A DNA stretch of 64,000 bases from contig NZ_CANMWS010000006.1 in NCBI RefSeq assembly GCF_947501665.1, positions 150,824 through 214,823 of the forward strand, in the 5' to 3' direction. How positions within the stretch are numbered: the stretch's first letter is position 1; each line of letters starts with the position of its first letter. Below, piece after piece: positions 1 through 10,243 of the stretch. A program made the translations under genes and the position numbers. The notes under the pieces were generated by a model. That model was not told the DNA's origin and did not search any database. It worked only from the letters and a program-made list of their open reading frames with translations. The stretch comes from an uncultured Shewanella sp. (GTDB lineage: Bacteria; Pseudomonadota; Gammaproteobacteria; Enterobacterales; Shewanellaceae).

Positions 1-2
1 TT

Positions 3-1925
3 TGCAGTTTGGGACAAATGCTTTCTCAAGCCATTCCTGTTGCATTGCGAAAAGGAGCGCCTATTACTAAAAACGTCCGCACTTTTTGGCAGCTCACTCA
101 AGCGGGAAAAAATGCCGAACTCAGTACCCTAAAACGAGCAATTGCACAGAAAAAAATCATGCAAACGCTACAGGACTCACATATCAATACTGATGATGTA
201 GCCAGTCATGGCTTTAGCCCATCAGCATTAAAAGCGCTGCTTGAAAAAAAATGGATACAAAAAAGCACTCAAATTATACAAGCAGATTTGTCTTGGCGAG
301 AAACACTCTTAATGGGAGAAGAGCCCCATCAGCTCAACGCAGAACAAGCCATTGCCGTCTCCACATTAACACAACAGCAAAACTATCAATGTACGCTACT
401 GGAAGGTATTACAGGTTCTGGCAAAACCGAAGTCTATTTAGCCCTATTGGAAAGCATTCTCTCCAATAAAAAACAAGCCCTCATATTGGTTCCTGAGATT
501 GGCTTAACCCCCCAAACCATTAATCGATTTAAACGCCGATTTACTGTCACCGTTGCCGTCATCCATTCAGGCTTAACAGATAACCAACGTTTGCGGGCTT
601 GGCAACAAGCAAAATCGGGGGAAGCCGCAATTATCATCGGTACTCGCTCAGCTTTATTCACTCCCATGGCTTACCCTGGCGTGATCATTTTAGATGAAGA
701 GCATGATGCCAGCTTTAAGCAACAAGAAGGTGTCGGCTATCATGCACGGGATCTTGCTGTTATGCGTGGTCATTTAGAAGACATTCCAGTTTTATTAGGC
801 ACAGCAACCCCTTCACTTGAAACATTACAAAATGCGCTTTCAGGGCGATATCAACATTTACAGTTAGGCAGTCGCGCTGGTCATGCTGAAAAAGTACGTC
901 AAGGCATTATCGATATTTGTCATCAACCATTACGAGCCGGCTTATCCAGTGCCCTCATCAATGAAATGCGCATACACCTTGAAATGGGTAATCAAGTAAT
1001 TCTATTTTTGAATCGGCGAGGGTTCGCACCGGCACTGTTATGTCATGAGTGTGGTCATTTACACGAGTGCGATCGTTGTGATGCGTTTTTTACAATCCAT
1101 CAAAGTTTAGGGGAAATTCGATGTCACCATTGCAGTAATCAATATGCGATTCCAAAACAATGCCACCAATGCGGAAGCACTCTGCTCGCCGCACAAGGCG
1201 TCGGTACGGAACAACTCGCGAGCTTCCTAGAAACAGAATTCCCCCATTACCCTGTTGTTCGAATTGATAGAGATACGACTCGCAAAAAAGGAGAGCTTGA
1301 AACTCATCTTAACGCCATATTAAAAGGAGAGTACAAAATTCTCGTTGGTACACAAATGCTCGCAAAGGGTCATCATTTTCCTGATGTAACACTTGTTGGT
1401 TTACTGGATGTTGATGGTGCCCTCTTTAGTGCTGACTTCAGGGCTCCGGAGCGCTTTGGCCAGCTTTACACTCAAGTCTCTGGCCGTGCAGGGCGAGCCA
1501 CAAAACCGGGAACGGTATTATTACAAACTCACCAAAGTGAAAACATCATACTCAAAGAGCTCATGCAAAAAGGTTACGGTGAATTTGCCCGCAACCAGCT
1601 CGCTGAGCGCCAACAGGCGCTATTACCGCCCGCTTGGCATATGATATTATTAAGAGCTGAAGCACATCAAGCACAAGATGCAGATAACTTTCTATGTCAA
1701 ATTGCACAACTTTTACCTCAAAATGAGCAATGTGAAGTCATTGGCCCCATGCCCGCACCTTTAGATAAAAAAGCAGGCAAGTTTAGAAGACAATTGATTT
1801 TTCAAACTCAAAATCGTCAACAATTACAACAATCATTTGAACAAACTCTGCCCCAAATCGAAGCTCTTCCCATGGCTAAACGTTGCCGTTGGAGTATCGA
1901 TAGGGATCCTCAAGATCTCCTCTAG
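3..1925 (+). CDS. priA: Primosomal protein N' (PriA helicase), 5' truncated by window
   Basis: PriA is the superfamily 2 DNA helicase that restarts stalled replication forks by loading the primosome. The visible part is about 640 residues; E. coli PriA has about 730, and alignment by memory puts the missing N-terminus at roughly 90 residues, which lie left of the window. Visible motifs are Walker A GSGKTEVYL near residue 137, the DEEHD Walker B box, a zinc-binding cysteine cluster (CHECGHLHECDRC, then CHHC and CHQCG), and the helicase motif GTQMLAKGHHFPDVT with QVSGRAGR. The reading frame is open to the window edge, so the TTG at position 9 is not the true start. argS follows in the same direction after about 120 bp. 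Confidence 0.97.
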   Translation, partial: CSLGQMLSQAIPVALRKGAPITKNVRTFWQLTQAGKNAELSTLKRAIAQKKIMQTLQDSHINTDDVASHGFSPSALKALLEKKWIQKSTQIIQADLSWRETLLMGEEPHQLNAEQAIAVSTLTQQQNYQCTLLEGITGSGKTEVYLALLESILSNKKQALILVPEIGLTPQTINRFKRRFTVTVAVIHSGLTDNQRLRAWQQAKSGEAAIIIGTRSALFTPMAYPGVIILDEEHDASFKQQEGVGYHARDLAVMRGHLEDIPVLLGTATPSLETLQNALSGRYQHLQLGSRAGHAEKVRQGIIDICHQPLRAGLSSALINEMRIHLEMGNQVILFLNRRGFAPALLCHECGHLHECDRCDAFFTIHQSLGEIRCHHCSNQYAIPKQCHQCGSTLLAAQGVGTEQLASFLETEFPHYPVVRIDRDTTRKKGELETHLNAILKGEYKILVGTQMLAKGHHFPDVTLVGLLDVDGALFSADFRAPERFGQLYTQVSGRAGRATKPGTVLLQTHQSENIILKELMQKGYGEFARNQLAERQQALLPPAWHMILLRAEAHQAQDADNFLCQIAQLLPQNEQCEVIGPMPAPLDKKAGKFRRQLIFQTQNRQQLQQSFEQTLPQIEALPMAKRCRWSIDRDPQDLL

Positions 1926-2049
1926 GGTATTTTTTTCATGTTATGCCATAAAAATCCCTAGAAAAGATAGCAATTCACCCATACAAGCGGCTAAAATGGG
2001 TGGTTATTCTTCCCTATTCTTTACTTTAGTAAGTATCAATTAAACGCCA

Positions 2050-3795
2050 ATGAAATCACATACTCAGTCTTTACTCGCAGATGCAATCACTTCTCTTAAG
2101 CAGCAAGGGGTGATCCCAGAAGATTTTGAAGCCCGCATTCAAGTGGACCGAACAAAAGATAAGAGCCATGGTGATTTTGCAACTAACTTGGCAATGATGC
2201 TCACTAAAGTGGCTAAAAAGAACCCGCGCGATATTGCACAACTCATCATTGATAATTTGCCAGACTCTAGTCATGTTTCCAAGGTTGAAATTGCAGGTCC
2301 TGGATTCATAAACTTTTTCATTGATGAAAATGCACTAGCCGATCAACTGATGTTCGCATTAAAGGATCCTCTCCATGGGATCAGCAAGCCTAAAACACAG
2401 CGAGTTGTTGTGGATTACTCTTCACCAAATCTAGCAAAAGAGATGCATGTCGGGCATTTACGCTCTACGATTATCGGTGACAGTGTTGTTCGCGCCTTAG
2501 AGTTTTTAGGCCATACTGTTATTCGACAAAATCATGTGGGAGACTGGGGAACTCAATTTGGTATGTTGCTTGCTTATATGGAAGAATTGCGTGCCGCACA
2601 AGGTGAACAAGCGCAAATGGCATTAGCCGATCTTGAACATTTTTACCGTGCAGCCAAGTTGCGCTTTGATGAATCAGACACATTTGCCACTCGAGCACGT
2701 CAATTAGTGGTTGAACTGCAATCCGGTGACGAATATTGCAATAAATTATGGCGTGAGTTTAATGATATCTCATTAAGTCACTGTCACGATGTTTATCAGC
2801 GTCTCGGCGTTAGCTTAACACGTGACGATGTGCAAGGTGAAAGCACCTACAATACAGATTTAGCTAATGTCGTCGCCGAGCTAGATGAGCAAGGGCTCCT
2901 TTCCCAAAGTAACGGTGCTAAGGTTGTCTTTCAAAATGAATTTAAAACCAAAGATGGTGAGCCGCTTCCCGTCATTATCCAAAAAGCCGACGGTGGCTAC
3001 CTTTATGCCACTAGCGACTTAGCGGCTATGCGCTATCGCAGCAATACATTAAAAGCTGATCGTGCCCTCTATTTTGTTGATTTACGCCAAGGATTACATT
3101 TTCAACAAGTCTTCAAGCTCGCCCGTGATGCGCATTTTGTTCGTCCAGAAATGAGTTTAGAGCACATGGGATTTGGCACCATGAATGGTGAAGACGGTCG
3201 TCCTTTTAAAACTCGCTCAGGTGGCGTAGTCAAGTTAGTGGATTTATTGGATGAAGCCAATACAAGAGCATTAGAATTAGTGCGAAGTAAAAATCCAGAT
3301 ATGGATGAAGCTGAGCTGATTAATATTGCTAACACTGTGGGGATCGCTTCAGTTAAATACGCGGATCTGTCTAAAAACCGCACCAGCGACTATATTTTTA
3401 GCTTTGAACAAATGCTCAGCTTTGAGGGCAATACCGCACCTTACTTACTTTATGCTTACACGCGCATCGCAGGTATTTTTAAGCGTGCTGACAATATTGA
3501 CTTAAGCCATGCCAGCATTCGCCTTGAACATGACAGAGAGAAAGCCTTAGGCAGTAAACTCGCGCAATTTGGTGAAGTTATCACTCGAATGGTCGAAAAA
3601 GGTCAGCCCCATGCCCTATGTTTGTATTTATTTGAATTAGCAGGAGCTTTTTCAAGCTTTTATGAGGCTTGTCCCGTATTAGCAGCCGATAATGAACAAG
3701 AAAAACAAAGCCGCTTACTGTTGGCTCAATTGACGGCTAAAACATTAAAACAAGGCTTAAGTTTACTTGGCATTAACACTTTAGAACGTATGTAA
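2050..3795 (+). CDS. argS: Arginyl-tRNA synthetase
   Basis: This class I aminoacyl-tRNA synthetase charges tRNA-Arg with arginine in the cytoplasm. It has 581 residues, close to the 577 of E. coli. The N-terminal Add-1 domain (tRNA D-loop recognition) fills about residues 5-90. The class I signature appears as [17 protein letters not shown] near residue 125 (the HIGH box as HVGH). As is usual in ArgRS, the KMSKS loop is replaced by a divergent sequence ([10 protein letters not shown], about residue 385). The C-terminal helical anticodon-binding domain ends in [11 protein letters not shown]. The ftsN-like gene begins 7 bp after the stop, so the two are probably co-transcribed. Confidence 0.98.
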   Translation: MKSHTQSLLADAITSLKQQGVIPEDFEARIQVDRTKDKSHGDFATNLAMMLTKVAKKNPRDIAQLIIDNLPDSSHVSKVEIAGPGFINFFIDENALADQLMFALKDPLHGISKPKTQRVVVDYSSPNLAKEMHVGHLRSTIIGDSVVRALEFLGHTVIRQNHVGDWGTQFGMLLAYMEELRAAQGEQAQMALADLEHFYRAAKLRFDESDTFATRARQLVVELQSGDEYCNKLWREFNDISLSHCHDVYQRLGVSLTRDDVQGESTYNTDLANVVAELDEQGLLSQSNGAKVVFQNEFKTKDGEPLPVIIQKADGGYLYATSDLAAMRYRSNTLKADRALYFVDLRQGLHFQQVFKLARDAHFVRPEMSLEHMGFGTMNGEDGRPFKTRSGGVVKLVDLLDEANTRALELVRSKNPDMDEAELINIANTVGIASVKYADLSKNRTSDYIFSFEQMLSFEGNTAPYLLYAYTRIAGIFKRADNIDLSHASIRLEHDREKALGSKLAQFGEVITRMVEKGQPHALCLYLFELAGAFSSFYEACPVLAADNEQEKQSRLLLAQLTAKTLKQGLSLLGINTLERM

Positions 3796-3802
3796 TATTA
3801 CT

Positions 3803-4384
3803 ATGACCAGTCGTGATTACGCTAACCGCAACCCGAAAAAAAATAAAAAGGGCAATCGATCTCGTGGGAAAGGACAAGTCTCACGGCGCTTTCCTTTGCT
3901 CATTTTATGCATTACTGCGATAGGACTCAGTGCCTTTATTTATTTGCTGTGGAGCATTAGTGGCAGCTCCACACCAAGTAAAAAAGCCGATAAAACCACC
4001 ATAGAAACACCGGTTAAAGCCGTTATAGCGAAACCGGATCCCAAAGCACTTCCTCCAGCTCCTCAAGAAGAGTGGACTTACCTTGAAGAGCTTGAAAACA
4101 AAAAAGTGGAAGTGGATGTCAGTGAAAAAAGGCCTACTAAGCCTAAACGCCCTTATCAAATCCAATGCGCTTCTTTTAGAAAAGAATCTCAAGCAGAATC
4201 AATGAAAGCGACTATTGCCTTTCAAGGATTAGAAGCCATTATTCGAAAAGTACAAGGCACCAGCGGCATATGGTATAAAGTCGTTTTAGGGCCCTATGAC
4301 AGCAAACGTTTAGCTGAAAAACAACGCCATATTTTACAAAGAGGTGGGCTAAATGGTTGTCAAATTTGGCTTTGGGAAGGATAA
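3803..4384 (+). CDS. ftsN: FtsN-like SPOR-domain cell division protein
   Basis: The product is a bitopic inner-membrane protein of 193 residues. A short basic cytoplasmic tail begins MTSRDYANRNPKK, recalling the RDY tail of E. coli FtsN. One membrane segment (about residues 31-52, FPLLILCITAIGLSAFIYLL) follows, then a Lys/Pro-rich periplasmic linker, and a C-terminal SPOR domain (about residues 113-190) that in this family binds denuded septal glycan. FtsN activates septal peptidoglycan synthesis. The family and the priA-argS neighbourhood support FtsN. It is shorter than E. coli FtsN (319 residues), mainly in the linker, so a generic SPOR protein cannot be excluded. A strong hairpin terminator follows. 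Confidence 0.85.
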   Translation: MTSRDYANRNPKKNKKGNRSRGKGQVSRRFPLLILCITAIGLSAFIYLLWSISGSSTPSKKADKTTIETPVKAVIAKPDPKALPPAPQEEWTYLEELENKKVEVDVSEKRPTKPKRPYQIQCASFRKESQAESMKATIAFQGLEAIIRKVQGTSGIWYKVVLGPYDSKRLAEKQRHILQRGGLNGCQIWLWEG

Positions 4385-4415
4385 CCTTTACCAATATACT
4401 CGTGATAATTGAAAT

Positions 4416-4443
4416 AAAAATCCGCTTTCACAGCGGATTTTTT
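4416..4443. terminator. Bidirectional intrinsic terminator, ftsN / hldE operon
   Basis: The arms AAAAATCCGCT and AGCGGATTTTT flank a 5-nt loop, giving a GC-cored stem with A-run and T-run on either side. It lies between the converging ftsN-like gene and the minus-strand metallopeptidase-like gene and overlaps the latter's stop codon, so it can serve both. Confidence 0.85.
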
Positions 4444-5287
4444 AACCCTCGTTTTTAAGAGAATGTAAACTTGATGCTCTTACCCAAGCCGCTGCTCTCT
4501 CTTGCCCCATAATTTGCTCTAATGTCGGACGTAAATACAAGGTTAATTCTTCTTTACGCCAATAGAGATAATGGGGTAATGGCGGCGTTGTTCTCATCTC
4601 AAACGTATGTTGCAGCAACCCTGATAGCTCAAACAAATCATTGTCAGAGGGCAATGAAGCAATAGCCAAGTAAGCCTTTAAAAAATCATCAAAGTGAATA
4701 AATGATTTCAGTGACGCTTGATCAAACTCCTTCAGAACCGTCCATAATATAGGTACGGTCCAATGGGACATTGACATTCGATTAGACATCACATCAATAT
4801 TGCGTCTGTGATATTGTTGCCAAGCTAAGTGTAAATTAGGCTTTTGGTGAGCCACCAACCAAATAACGTAACAATCTGCAATCCATTCATGCTCAAATGG
4901 ACTTAAGGTTCGTTGAAATACTGTGTCGGCTAAGTCTTGTGCTGCTAAATGGCCCATTTCATGCCATAAGCTCAGCACTTCTTGCTCATGGAGCGTAAAC
5001 TCAAATACCTCTTGTTTCAAATGCAACACTTGCACTTGTGTCACATACTCTGGGGCAGTCAGTACAAGCCCCAATACACTAGGATCATTTAAAGGGATCA
5101 CCATAGCAGGACGCTGTGACATATCTTGCAGTAATTGATGAGGCTCCCTCGGTAATTGCTCTCGAACCTGAGCAGGTAAATGTTCAAGGCAGTCATCAAG
5201 GTAGTCAATGGGGCAAACCAAAGCTTGTTTTGCAGCCACATTGACCCAAAACAAGCCAGAAATTATCGACAGAGTGGTAAAACTCAA
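4442..5287 (-). CDS. Secreted gluzincin-like HExxH protein, function unknown
   Basis: I do not recognise a named family. The 281-residue product starts with a probable signal peptide (hydrophobic residues 5-19). It carries a zinc-protease-like HEMGH at residues 109-113, followed 20 residues later by EWIAD (134-138). This HExxH...ExxxD arrangement is that of gluzincin metallopeptidases, with the third zinc ligand in the ExxxD. The remainder is Leu/Trp-rich with no second domain visible. The chosen start is a TTG overlapping the hldE stop (TTGA), which implies translational coupling with hldE. Peptidase activity is inferred from the motif only; a degenerate or structural role is possible. Confidence 0.7.
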   Translation of the reverse strand: MSFTTLSIISGLFWVNVAAKQALVCPIDYLDDCLEHLPAQVREQLPREPHQLLQDMSQRPAMVIPLNDPSVLGLVLTAPEYVTQVQVLHLKQEVFEFTLHEQEVLSLWHEMGHLAAQDLADTVFQRTLSPFEHEWIADCYVIWLVAHQKPNLHLAWQQYHRRNIDVMSNRMSMSHWTVPILWTVLKEFDQASLKSFIHFDDFLKAYLAIASLPSDNDLFELSGLLQHTFEMRTTPPLPHYLYWRKEELTLYLRPTLEQIMGQERAAAWVRASSLHSLKNEG

Positions 5288-6714
5288 CGATTATCCATAA
5301 TATTTTCTATAATTGCAGTGGTTGAGATCCCTTCTTCAAAACCTAACACTTCTACTTTCCCGCCTGCAGCTATGACTTCTTCACCACCAGCAATTTCATG
5401 CACTTCATAATCCCCTCCCTTCACCAATAAATCAGGTAAAAGGTTGCTGATTATACGCTGAGGTGTATCTTCACTAAACGGCACAACCCAATCAACGGAA
5501 GCCAGTTCTGCTAACACTGTCATTCTTCTATCTTCAGGATTAACGGGACGCCCCTCACCTTTAAGACGTTTAACTGAGTCATCACTGTTCACAGCAACGA
5601 TTAAGCGATCGCCTAAGGCTCTTGCTTGTTTTAAATAGCTAACATGACCAGCATGCAAGATGTCAAAACAGCCATTTGTCATCACAATTTTTTCACCCCG
5701 AGCCTTGGCTTGCTCCATCGCAATCACTAATTGCGCTTCACTGACACTACCAAAGCCCATCTCTCCATGACTTAATGAAAGGGCTTCAATGAGCTCTATT
5801 CGGGTCACTGTCGATGTTCCAAGTTTTCCAACCACAATACCTGCCGCAGTATTGGCAATAGCACATGCTTGATCTAATTCACTGCCTGCAGCCAAGGCCG
5901 TCGCTAAAGCTGAAATCACCGTATCACCGGCTCCTGTGACATCAAAAACTTCTTTAGCAACGGTTGGGATATGTAATTCATTACCTTCACGCTTAATGAG
6001 CGTCATGCCTTTTTCTGATCGCGTTACTAAAATCGATTGAATATCATATTGTTTTAATAAGGCTTGCGCTTTTTCAACCAGCTGAACTTCTGACGTCACT
6101 TCTCCTACAACATCTTCAAACTCACTCATATTGGGTGTCAACAAATAGGCCCCTTGATAACGAGAAAAGTCTTTTCCTTTAGGATCAACCAACACCTTCA
6201 CGCCTGCCTCATTAGCATAACGAATAAAATCTTGAGGCGACACTAATGCACCTTTACCATAATCAGACAAAATAACGACATCAACATCAGGCACTAATGC
6301 TTTGGCCTCATTCAATAAGGCATCACTTTCAGATTGAGAATAAGCATCTTCAAAATCCAAGCGTAATAACTGTTGATTACGCGACATGACTCTCAATTTA
6401 GTAATCGTTGGCTTAGCATCAACGTAATGCCAAATGGGTTCGACGCCCGAGGCTTGAATACTTTGAGTCAATGCGCCCGCAGTTTCATCTCCTCCCACTA
6501 TCCCCGTCAATTGTACAGCGCCCCCCATAGTTGCAATATTAATGGCCACATTTGCAGCACCACCGGGTCTGTCCTCATGTTGCTCAATTTTTACAACAGG
6601 CACTGGTGCTTCTGGTGAAATACGTCCTGTCGGCCCCGCCCAATACCTATCGAGCATGACATCACCAACAACCAAAACCTTTGCGTTTTCAAATGCGGGG
6701 AGAGAAATCTTCAT
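5284..6714 (-). CDS. hldE: Bifunctional heptose 7-phosphate kinase / heptose 1-phosphate adenylyltransferase
   Basis: HldE makes ADP-heptose for the lipopolysaccharide inner core. It phosphorylates D-glycero-D-manno-heptose 7-phosphate at C1 and, after a phosphatase step, adenylylates the heptose 1-phosphate. The 476 residues match E. coli HldE (477). The N-terminal PfkB/ribokinase domain (about 1-320) shows [19 protein letters not shown] and the anion-hole motif DVTGAGDTV. The C-terminal nucleotidyltransferase domain (about 345-476) shows [16 protein letters not shown] with its HxGH motif. The following gene overlaps its stop. The lpxL gene lies divergently upstream, so lipid A and core genes cluster here. 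Confidence 0.98.
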   Translation of the reverse strand: MKISLPAFENAKVLVVGDVMLDRYWAGPTGRISPEAPVPVVKIEQHEDRPGGAANVAINIATMGGAVQLTGIVGGDETAGALTQSIQASGVEPIWHYVDAKPTITKLRVMSRNQQLLRLDFEDAYSQSESDALLNEAKALVPDVDVVILSDYGKGALVSPQDFIRYANEAGVKVLVDPKGKDFSRYQGAYLLTPNMSEFEDVVGEVTSEVQLVEKAQALLKQYDIQSILVTRSEKGMTLIKREGNELHIPTVAKEVFDVTGAGDTVISALATALAAGSELDQACAIANTAAGIVVGKLGTSTVTRIELIEALSLSHGEMGFGSVSEAQLVIAMEQAKARGEKIVMTNGCFDILHAGHVSYLKQARALGDRLIVAVNSDDSVKRLKGEGRPVNPEDRRMTVLAELASVDWVVPFSEDTPQRIISNLLPDLLVKGGDYEVHEIAGGEEVIAAGGKVEVLGFEEGISTTAIIENIMDNR

Positions 6715-6812
6715 GGCGCCTATTCATTTTAAAAAAATTAATTCAATTGTACCTAATTTTGCATCCTTTTGAGTTAGAATAATACGTAATTTTTCTAAAG
6801 TTTGGGTTATCC

Positions 6813-7739
6813 GTGGTCGAAAAAGCAGAATTTTCATTTAATTTATGTCATCCCAAGTATTGGTTAATCTGGTTAGGTGTTGGCATAATGCGATTAACTC
6901 AATGTTTACCTTTATCGATGCAATTAAAGTTAGGTGCCATATTGGGGCGATTAGCCATGAAGATCATTGGCAGTCGCGTTTCAACAGCAAAGCGCAACCT
7001 TGAGCTCTGCTTTCCTGAAATGACAGCAAATGAACAAACAACACTACTCAAAAGTAACTTTGAAGAAACAGGCAAAGCTATTTTTGATACGATAAATGCA
7101 TGGTGGTGGACAGATAAAAAAATTCAGCAACATATGCAAATCAAAGGCAAAGAGCATATCACAAACACCTTAAACGACGGACAAGGGGTGATCTTATTTG
7201 CTGTGCACTGTTTACCCTTGGAAATGGGCGCTAGGATTTTTGGTCAATTTCAGCCAGGAGTCGGTGTTTATCGTCCTCATAATAATGCCGTTATCGAGTA
7301 CCTACAAGTAAGAGGAAGATTAAGGTCAAACAAAGCGTTAGTCCCAAAGCGCGATCTCAGACAAATGGTACGTTGTTTAAGGCATCCTGATGTCATTTGG
7401 TACACCTCTGACCAAGATTTTGGTCGCTCTAGTGCCACTTTTGTTCCTTTTTTTGGTGTACAAGAAGCAGCAACCATTACTGGAGCCACTAGCTTAGCGA
7501 AGTTAGGCAAAGCCAAAGTCATTCCTTTTTTTGTTGAACGTGATGATAACGATAAAGGCTATACATTAGAAATATTGCCGCCTTTAACCGATTTCCCAGG
7601 TCAGAACGAAATTGAAGATGCGAAAAGAACCAATAAGATAGTTGAAACGTTAATCAGTCGAAATAAAGCCCAGTATATGTGGCTACATAGACGCTTTAAA
7701 ACACGTCCTGATAAAAACGATCCATCATTATATAAATAA
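6813..7739 (+). CDS. lpxL: Lipid A late acyltransferase (LpxL type)
   Basis: LpxL-family enzymes transfer a secondary acyl chain (lauroyl in E. coli) to Kdo2-lipid IVA at the inner membrane. The 308-residue product has an N-terminal membrane anchor (HPKYWLIWLGVGIMRL), the catalytic HX4E motif as HCLPLE near residue 132, GVYRPHNN, QDFGRSS, VPFFG and the C-terminal MWLHRRFKTRP. These match E. coli LpxL better than LpxM. The start is GTG; the ORF has no other good candidate upstream. It is transcribed divergently from hldE and followed by a clear terminator. The exact acyl donor cannot be read from the sequence. Confidence 0.92.
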   Translation: MVEKAEFSFNLCHPKYWLIWLGVGIMRLTQCLPLSMQLKLGAILGRLAMKIIGSRVSTAKRNLELCFPEMTANEQTTLLKSNFEETGKAIFDTINAWWWTDKKIQQHMQIKGKEHITNTLNDGQGVILFAVHCLPLEMGARIFGQFQPGVGVYRPHNNAVIEYLQVRGRLRSNKALVPKRDLRQMVRCLRHPDVIWYTSDQDFGRSSATFVPFFGVQEAATITGATSLAKLGKAKVIPFFVERDDNDKGYTLEILPPLTDFPGQNEIEDAKRTNKIVETLISRNKAQYMWLHRRFKTRPDKNDPSLYK

Positions 7740-7742
7740 AGG

Positions 7743-7774
7743 GAAAAAGCCCACTACATAGGGCTTTTTCATTG
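7743..7774. terminator. Intrinsic terminator between lpxL and cvrA
   Basis: The perfect arms GAAAAAGCCC and GGGCTTTTTC are separated by 8 nt. The T-run on one side and A-run on the other allow use by both converging genes. Confidence 0.88.
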
Positions 7775-7783
7775 CTAAACAGA

Positions 7784-9514
7784 TTAGATAGATTCCGAAG
7801 CAGGTAACCTTATTCCGACTTTATAGGGCGCTCCATCTTTAATCTCTGAAATGACCCAATGTAAAGACTGCCATTCAAATTGATCGCCCACAACAGGCTT
7901 CTCACCTAGTTTCAACTTGATGAGTTCACAGATGCTTAGATGTTGAAATTCACTGCTCAACTTAATACCATACATAGGGGCAAAATCACTTAATAAAACA
8001 TTAGCATCAATAAAGAAATCACCAAAAAATCGTGGTAATTCTTTATCAACAGGTGGCTCACTGAATAACGTCCCCAGGGCATCCAAGTCCTGCTCATGGG
8101 CTAACACGCAAAGTACATCACCGGCTTTTAGTTGAGTACTACCTGATGGGTGAAGCATGACACGATCGCGAAACAAAGCAGCAATACGTGTACCCTCTGG
8201 CATATCAAGCCTTCTAAGAGGCTCACCAATACACCATTTATGCTCACTTAAATGATAAACAAACAACTCCCAATCACTTTTATGATACACCTCTAAGCCA
8301 GATCGAGAAGCTGGCGTTGGCTTTAAAGGCAGCACCACTTTTGCAAGCTTCGCCGCTTTAGCCAATGTCGTTCCTTGCACCAATAACGATACTAACACCA
8401 CAAAGAATGCAACATTGAAATAAAGTTGCGCACCGGGTAATCCAGCCATCATAGGAAATACCGCTAAAATAATAGGCACAGCTCCGCGTAACCCAACCCA
8501 CGAAATAAACCAGCGATCACGAGTCTTAAAGCTTCTAAACGGTGATAAGCTAAACCATACCGCGATAGGTCTCGCAAAAAAGATCATTCCAAAAGCCAGT
8601 CCTAACGCAGGAAGAGCTAAATCAATTAAATCTGTAGGCGTTAATAATAAGCCCAAAACTAAAAACATGCCTATCTGGCTCATCCAAGTCATACCATCAA
8701 GAATATTTAAAATAGTGTGCTTACCACGTGTAGCATTATTGCCTAAAAATAAACCCACTAAATAAATGGAAAGGATCCCACTTCCCCCCAATTTACTTGA
8801 AATGGCATAAATCATTAAGCCACCGCTGAGGACCAAAATGGCATAAAGTCCATCAGCAAGATGGCTCCTATTAACGAGCTGCCATAATACCCAGCCTCCA
8901 CCGACACCTAATATCCCCCCAATCCCGAACTGCTTAACAAAGCTTGTTAGCATGAAACTAAAAGACATATCATTGTTAGTATTAGCAATTACAGCAATTA
9001 GAGTCACGGTTAGAAATACAGCCATGGGATCATTACTACCAGACTCTATTTCTAATGTAGCCCCAACACGTTCGTTAATGCTTTTTCCTTTGAGTAAAGA
9101 GAAAACAACCGCAGCATCTGTTGACCCGACGATTGCACCAACCAACATGCCTTGTAATAATGTTAAATCAAATAACCAAGCAGCCAATGCGCCTGTAATA
9201 ATGGTGGTTAAGGCGACACCAAACGTAGCGAGAGATAAAGCTGGCCAAAGTGCTACCCTAAAACTACTCACACGGGTCCGCATTCCACCATCAAGTAAAA
9301 TGATAGCTAACGCAAGGTTACTCACCAAATACGCAACTGAATAATTATCGAAAACGATTCCACCAGGGCCATCTTCGCCAGCTAAAATACCGACACAAAG
9401 AAACACCAATAAAATAGGGAGGCCAACACGCGAAGACACTGAACTCAAAAGGACGCTCACCGCAGTAAGCAATGCACCAATCAAAAAAAAGTTATTAATA
9501 GATTCAGCGTTCAA
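7784..9514 (-). CDS. nhaP2: K+/H+ antiporter NhaP2 (CvrA), CPA1 family
   Basis: This inner-membrane antiporter exports K+ (or Na+) in exchange for protons and takes part in volume and pH control. The 576 residues nearly match E. coli CvrA (578). The CPA1 core of about 12-13 membrane segments (1-390) contains the conserved [28 protein letters not shown] and [11 protein letters not shown] TrkA-C (RCK_C) domain covers about 410-490 ([28 protein letters not shown]), and a CorC/HlyC-like transporter-associated domain lies at the C-terminus (VVGDQFEW to the end). It faces convergently into lpxL and has a long AT-rich upstream region. Confidence 0.96.
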   Translation of the reverse strand: MNAESINNFFLIGALLTAVSVLLSSVSSRVGLPILLVFLCVGILAGEDGPGGIVFDNYSVAYLVSNLALAIILLDGGMRTRVSSFRVALWPALSLATFGVALTTIITGALAAWLFDLTLLQGMLVGAIVGSTDAAVVFSLLKGKSINERVGATLEIESGSNDPMAVFLTVTLIAVIANTNNDMSFSFMLTSFVKQFGIGGILGVGGGWVLWQLVNRSHLADGLYAILVLSGGLMIYAISSKLGGSGILSIYLVGLFLGNNATRGKHTILNILDGMTWMSQIGMFLVLGLLLTPTDLIDLALPALGLAFGMIFFARPIAVWFSLSPFRSFKTRDRWFISWVGLRGAVPIILAVFPMMAGLPGAQLYFNVAFFVVLVSLLVQGTTLAKAAKLAKVVLPLKPTPASRSGLEVYHKSDWELFVYHLSEHKWCIGEPLRRLDMPEGTRIAALFRDRVMLHPSGSTQLKAGDVLCVLAHEQDLDALGTLFSEPPVDKELPRFFGDFFIDANVLLSDFAPMYGIKLSSEFQHLSICELIKLKLGEKPVVGDQFEWQSLHWVISEIKDGAPYKVGIRLPASESI

Positions 9515-10243
9515 ACAACCTCCTTAATATTCCATAATATTGAATATTCCACTATTCATCAGTGCTCATCATAAGCACCAAGCATAATCTAACTTTACAA
9601 TAAAAACATACAATCAAATAAATTAACAAAAACAAAACAATTAAACTTAATTCAATAATAATATATATATCGCTTAATTATTAATAAGATAGGCTTAAAT
9701 TTTAATTTTATGCCTATCTATTTTTAAATTCTATAAATATTAACTTATCATAACTAAAGCAATAAAAAAGCACTAAACAAAGAAATAAATGAATAATCAA
9801 GTTTAATTACATAAATTTCAATTAGTTAGTTAAAATATTAATAATTAATTACTTGATTTATTTTAAATTAAACGTTAATAAGTATATTTTAATCGAATTA
9901 TTATCTAGTCCAGACGGTAAAATTGATAGTTAATGCTAGAATATCTACATTTCTTCATCGAATACCCCCTCTTTATCCAAACCATCATCCCTTATAATAA
10001 GAAAGGTTTATTTTTAAAAGCTGATTTATCACAAGGCATTATCACAAAGTATATACCGAAATCGCCTGAAGTTGCAGGATCCCATGGGTTAAACTAACGA
10101 ACAAACAAGCAATGCAGAAATATGATTAAGACAAAAATAGACTGAGTTACTGGTCATTTTTATTACAATCACATTATACTTAACTTCAAAAGGCTACCAC
10201 TTTATGCAGCGGTAAAATTTAATCAGTATGAGCCTATCTCTTG
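9515..10243. other. AT-rich intergenic region without a gene
   Basis: About 730 bp separate nhaP2 and the ZapE-type gene, which are transcribed away from each other. The middle (about 9600-9900) is extremely AT-rich with runs of A, T and TA. No reading frame with coding character was seen. Both genes must have promoters here. One hairpin with a following T-run is listed separately. Confidence 0.7.
9687..9725 (+). terminator. Orphan hairpin followed by T-run
   Basis: The arms AGATAGGC (9687-9694) and GCCTATCT (9712-9719) enclose a 17-nt AT-rich loop and are followed by ATTTTT. It looks like a rho-independent terminator on the + strand, but no gene is seen upstream on that strand, so it could end an unannotated small transcript or be a chance dyad. 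Confidence 0.35.

Noticed and set aside
1837..2043. 68-residue + strand frame across the priA-argS gap
   Set aside because: It overlaps the priA end in another frame and has no ribosome site or family likeness.
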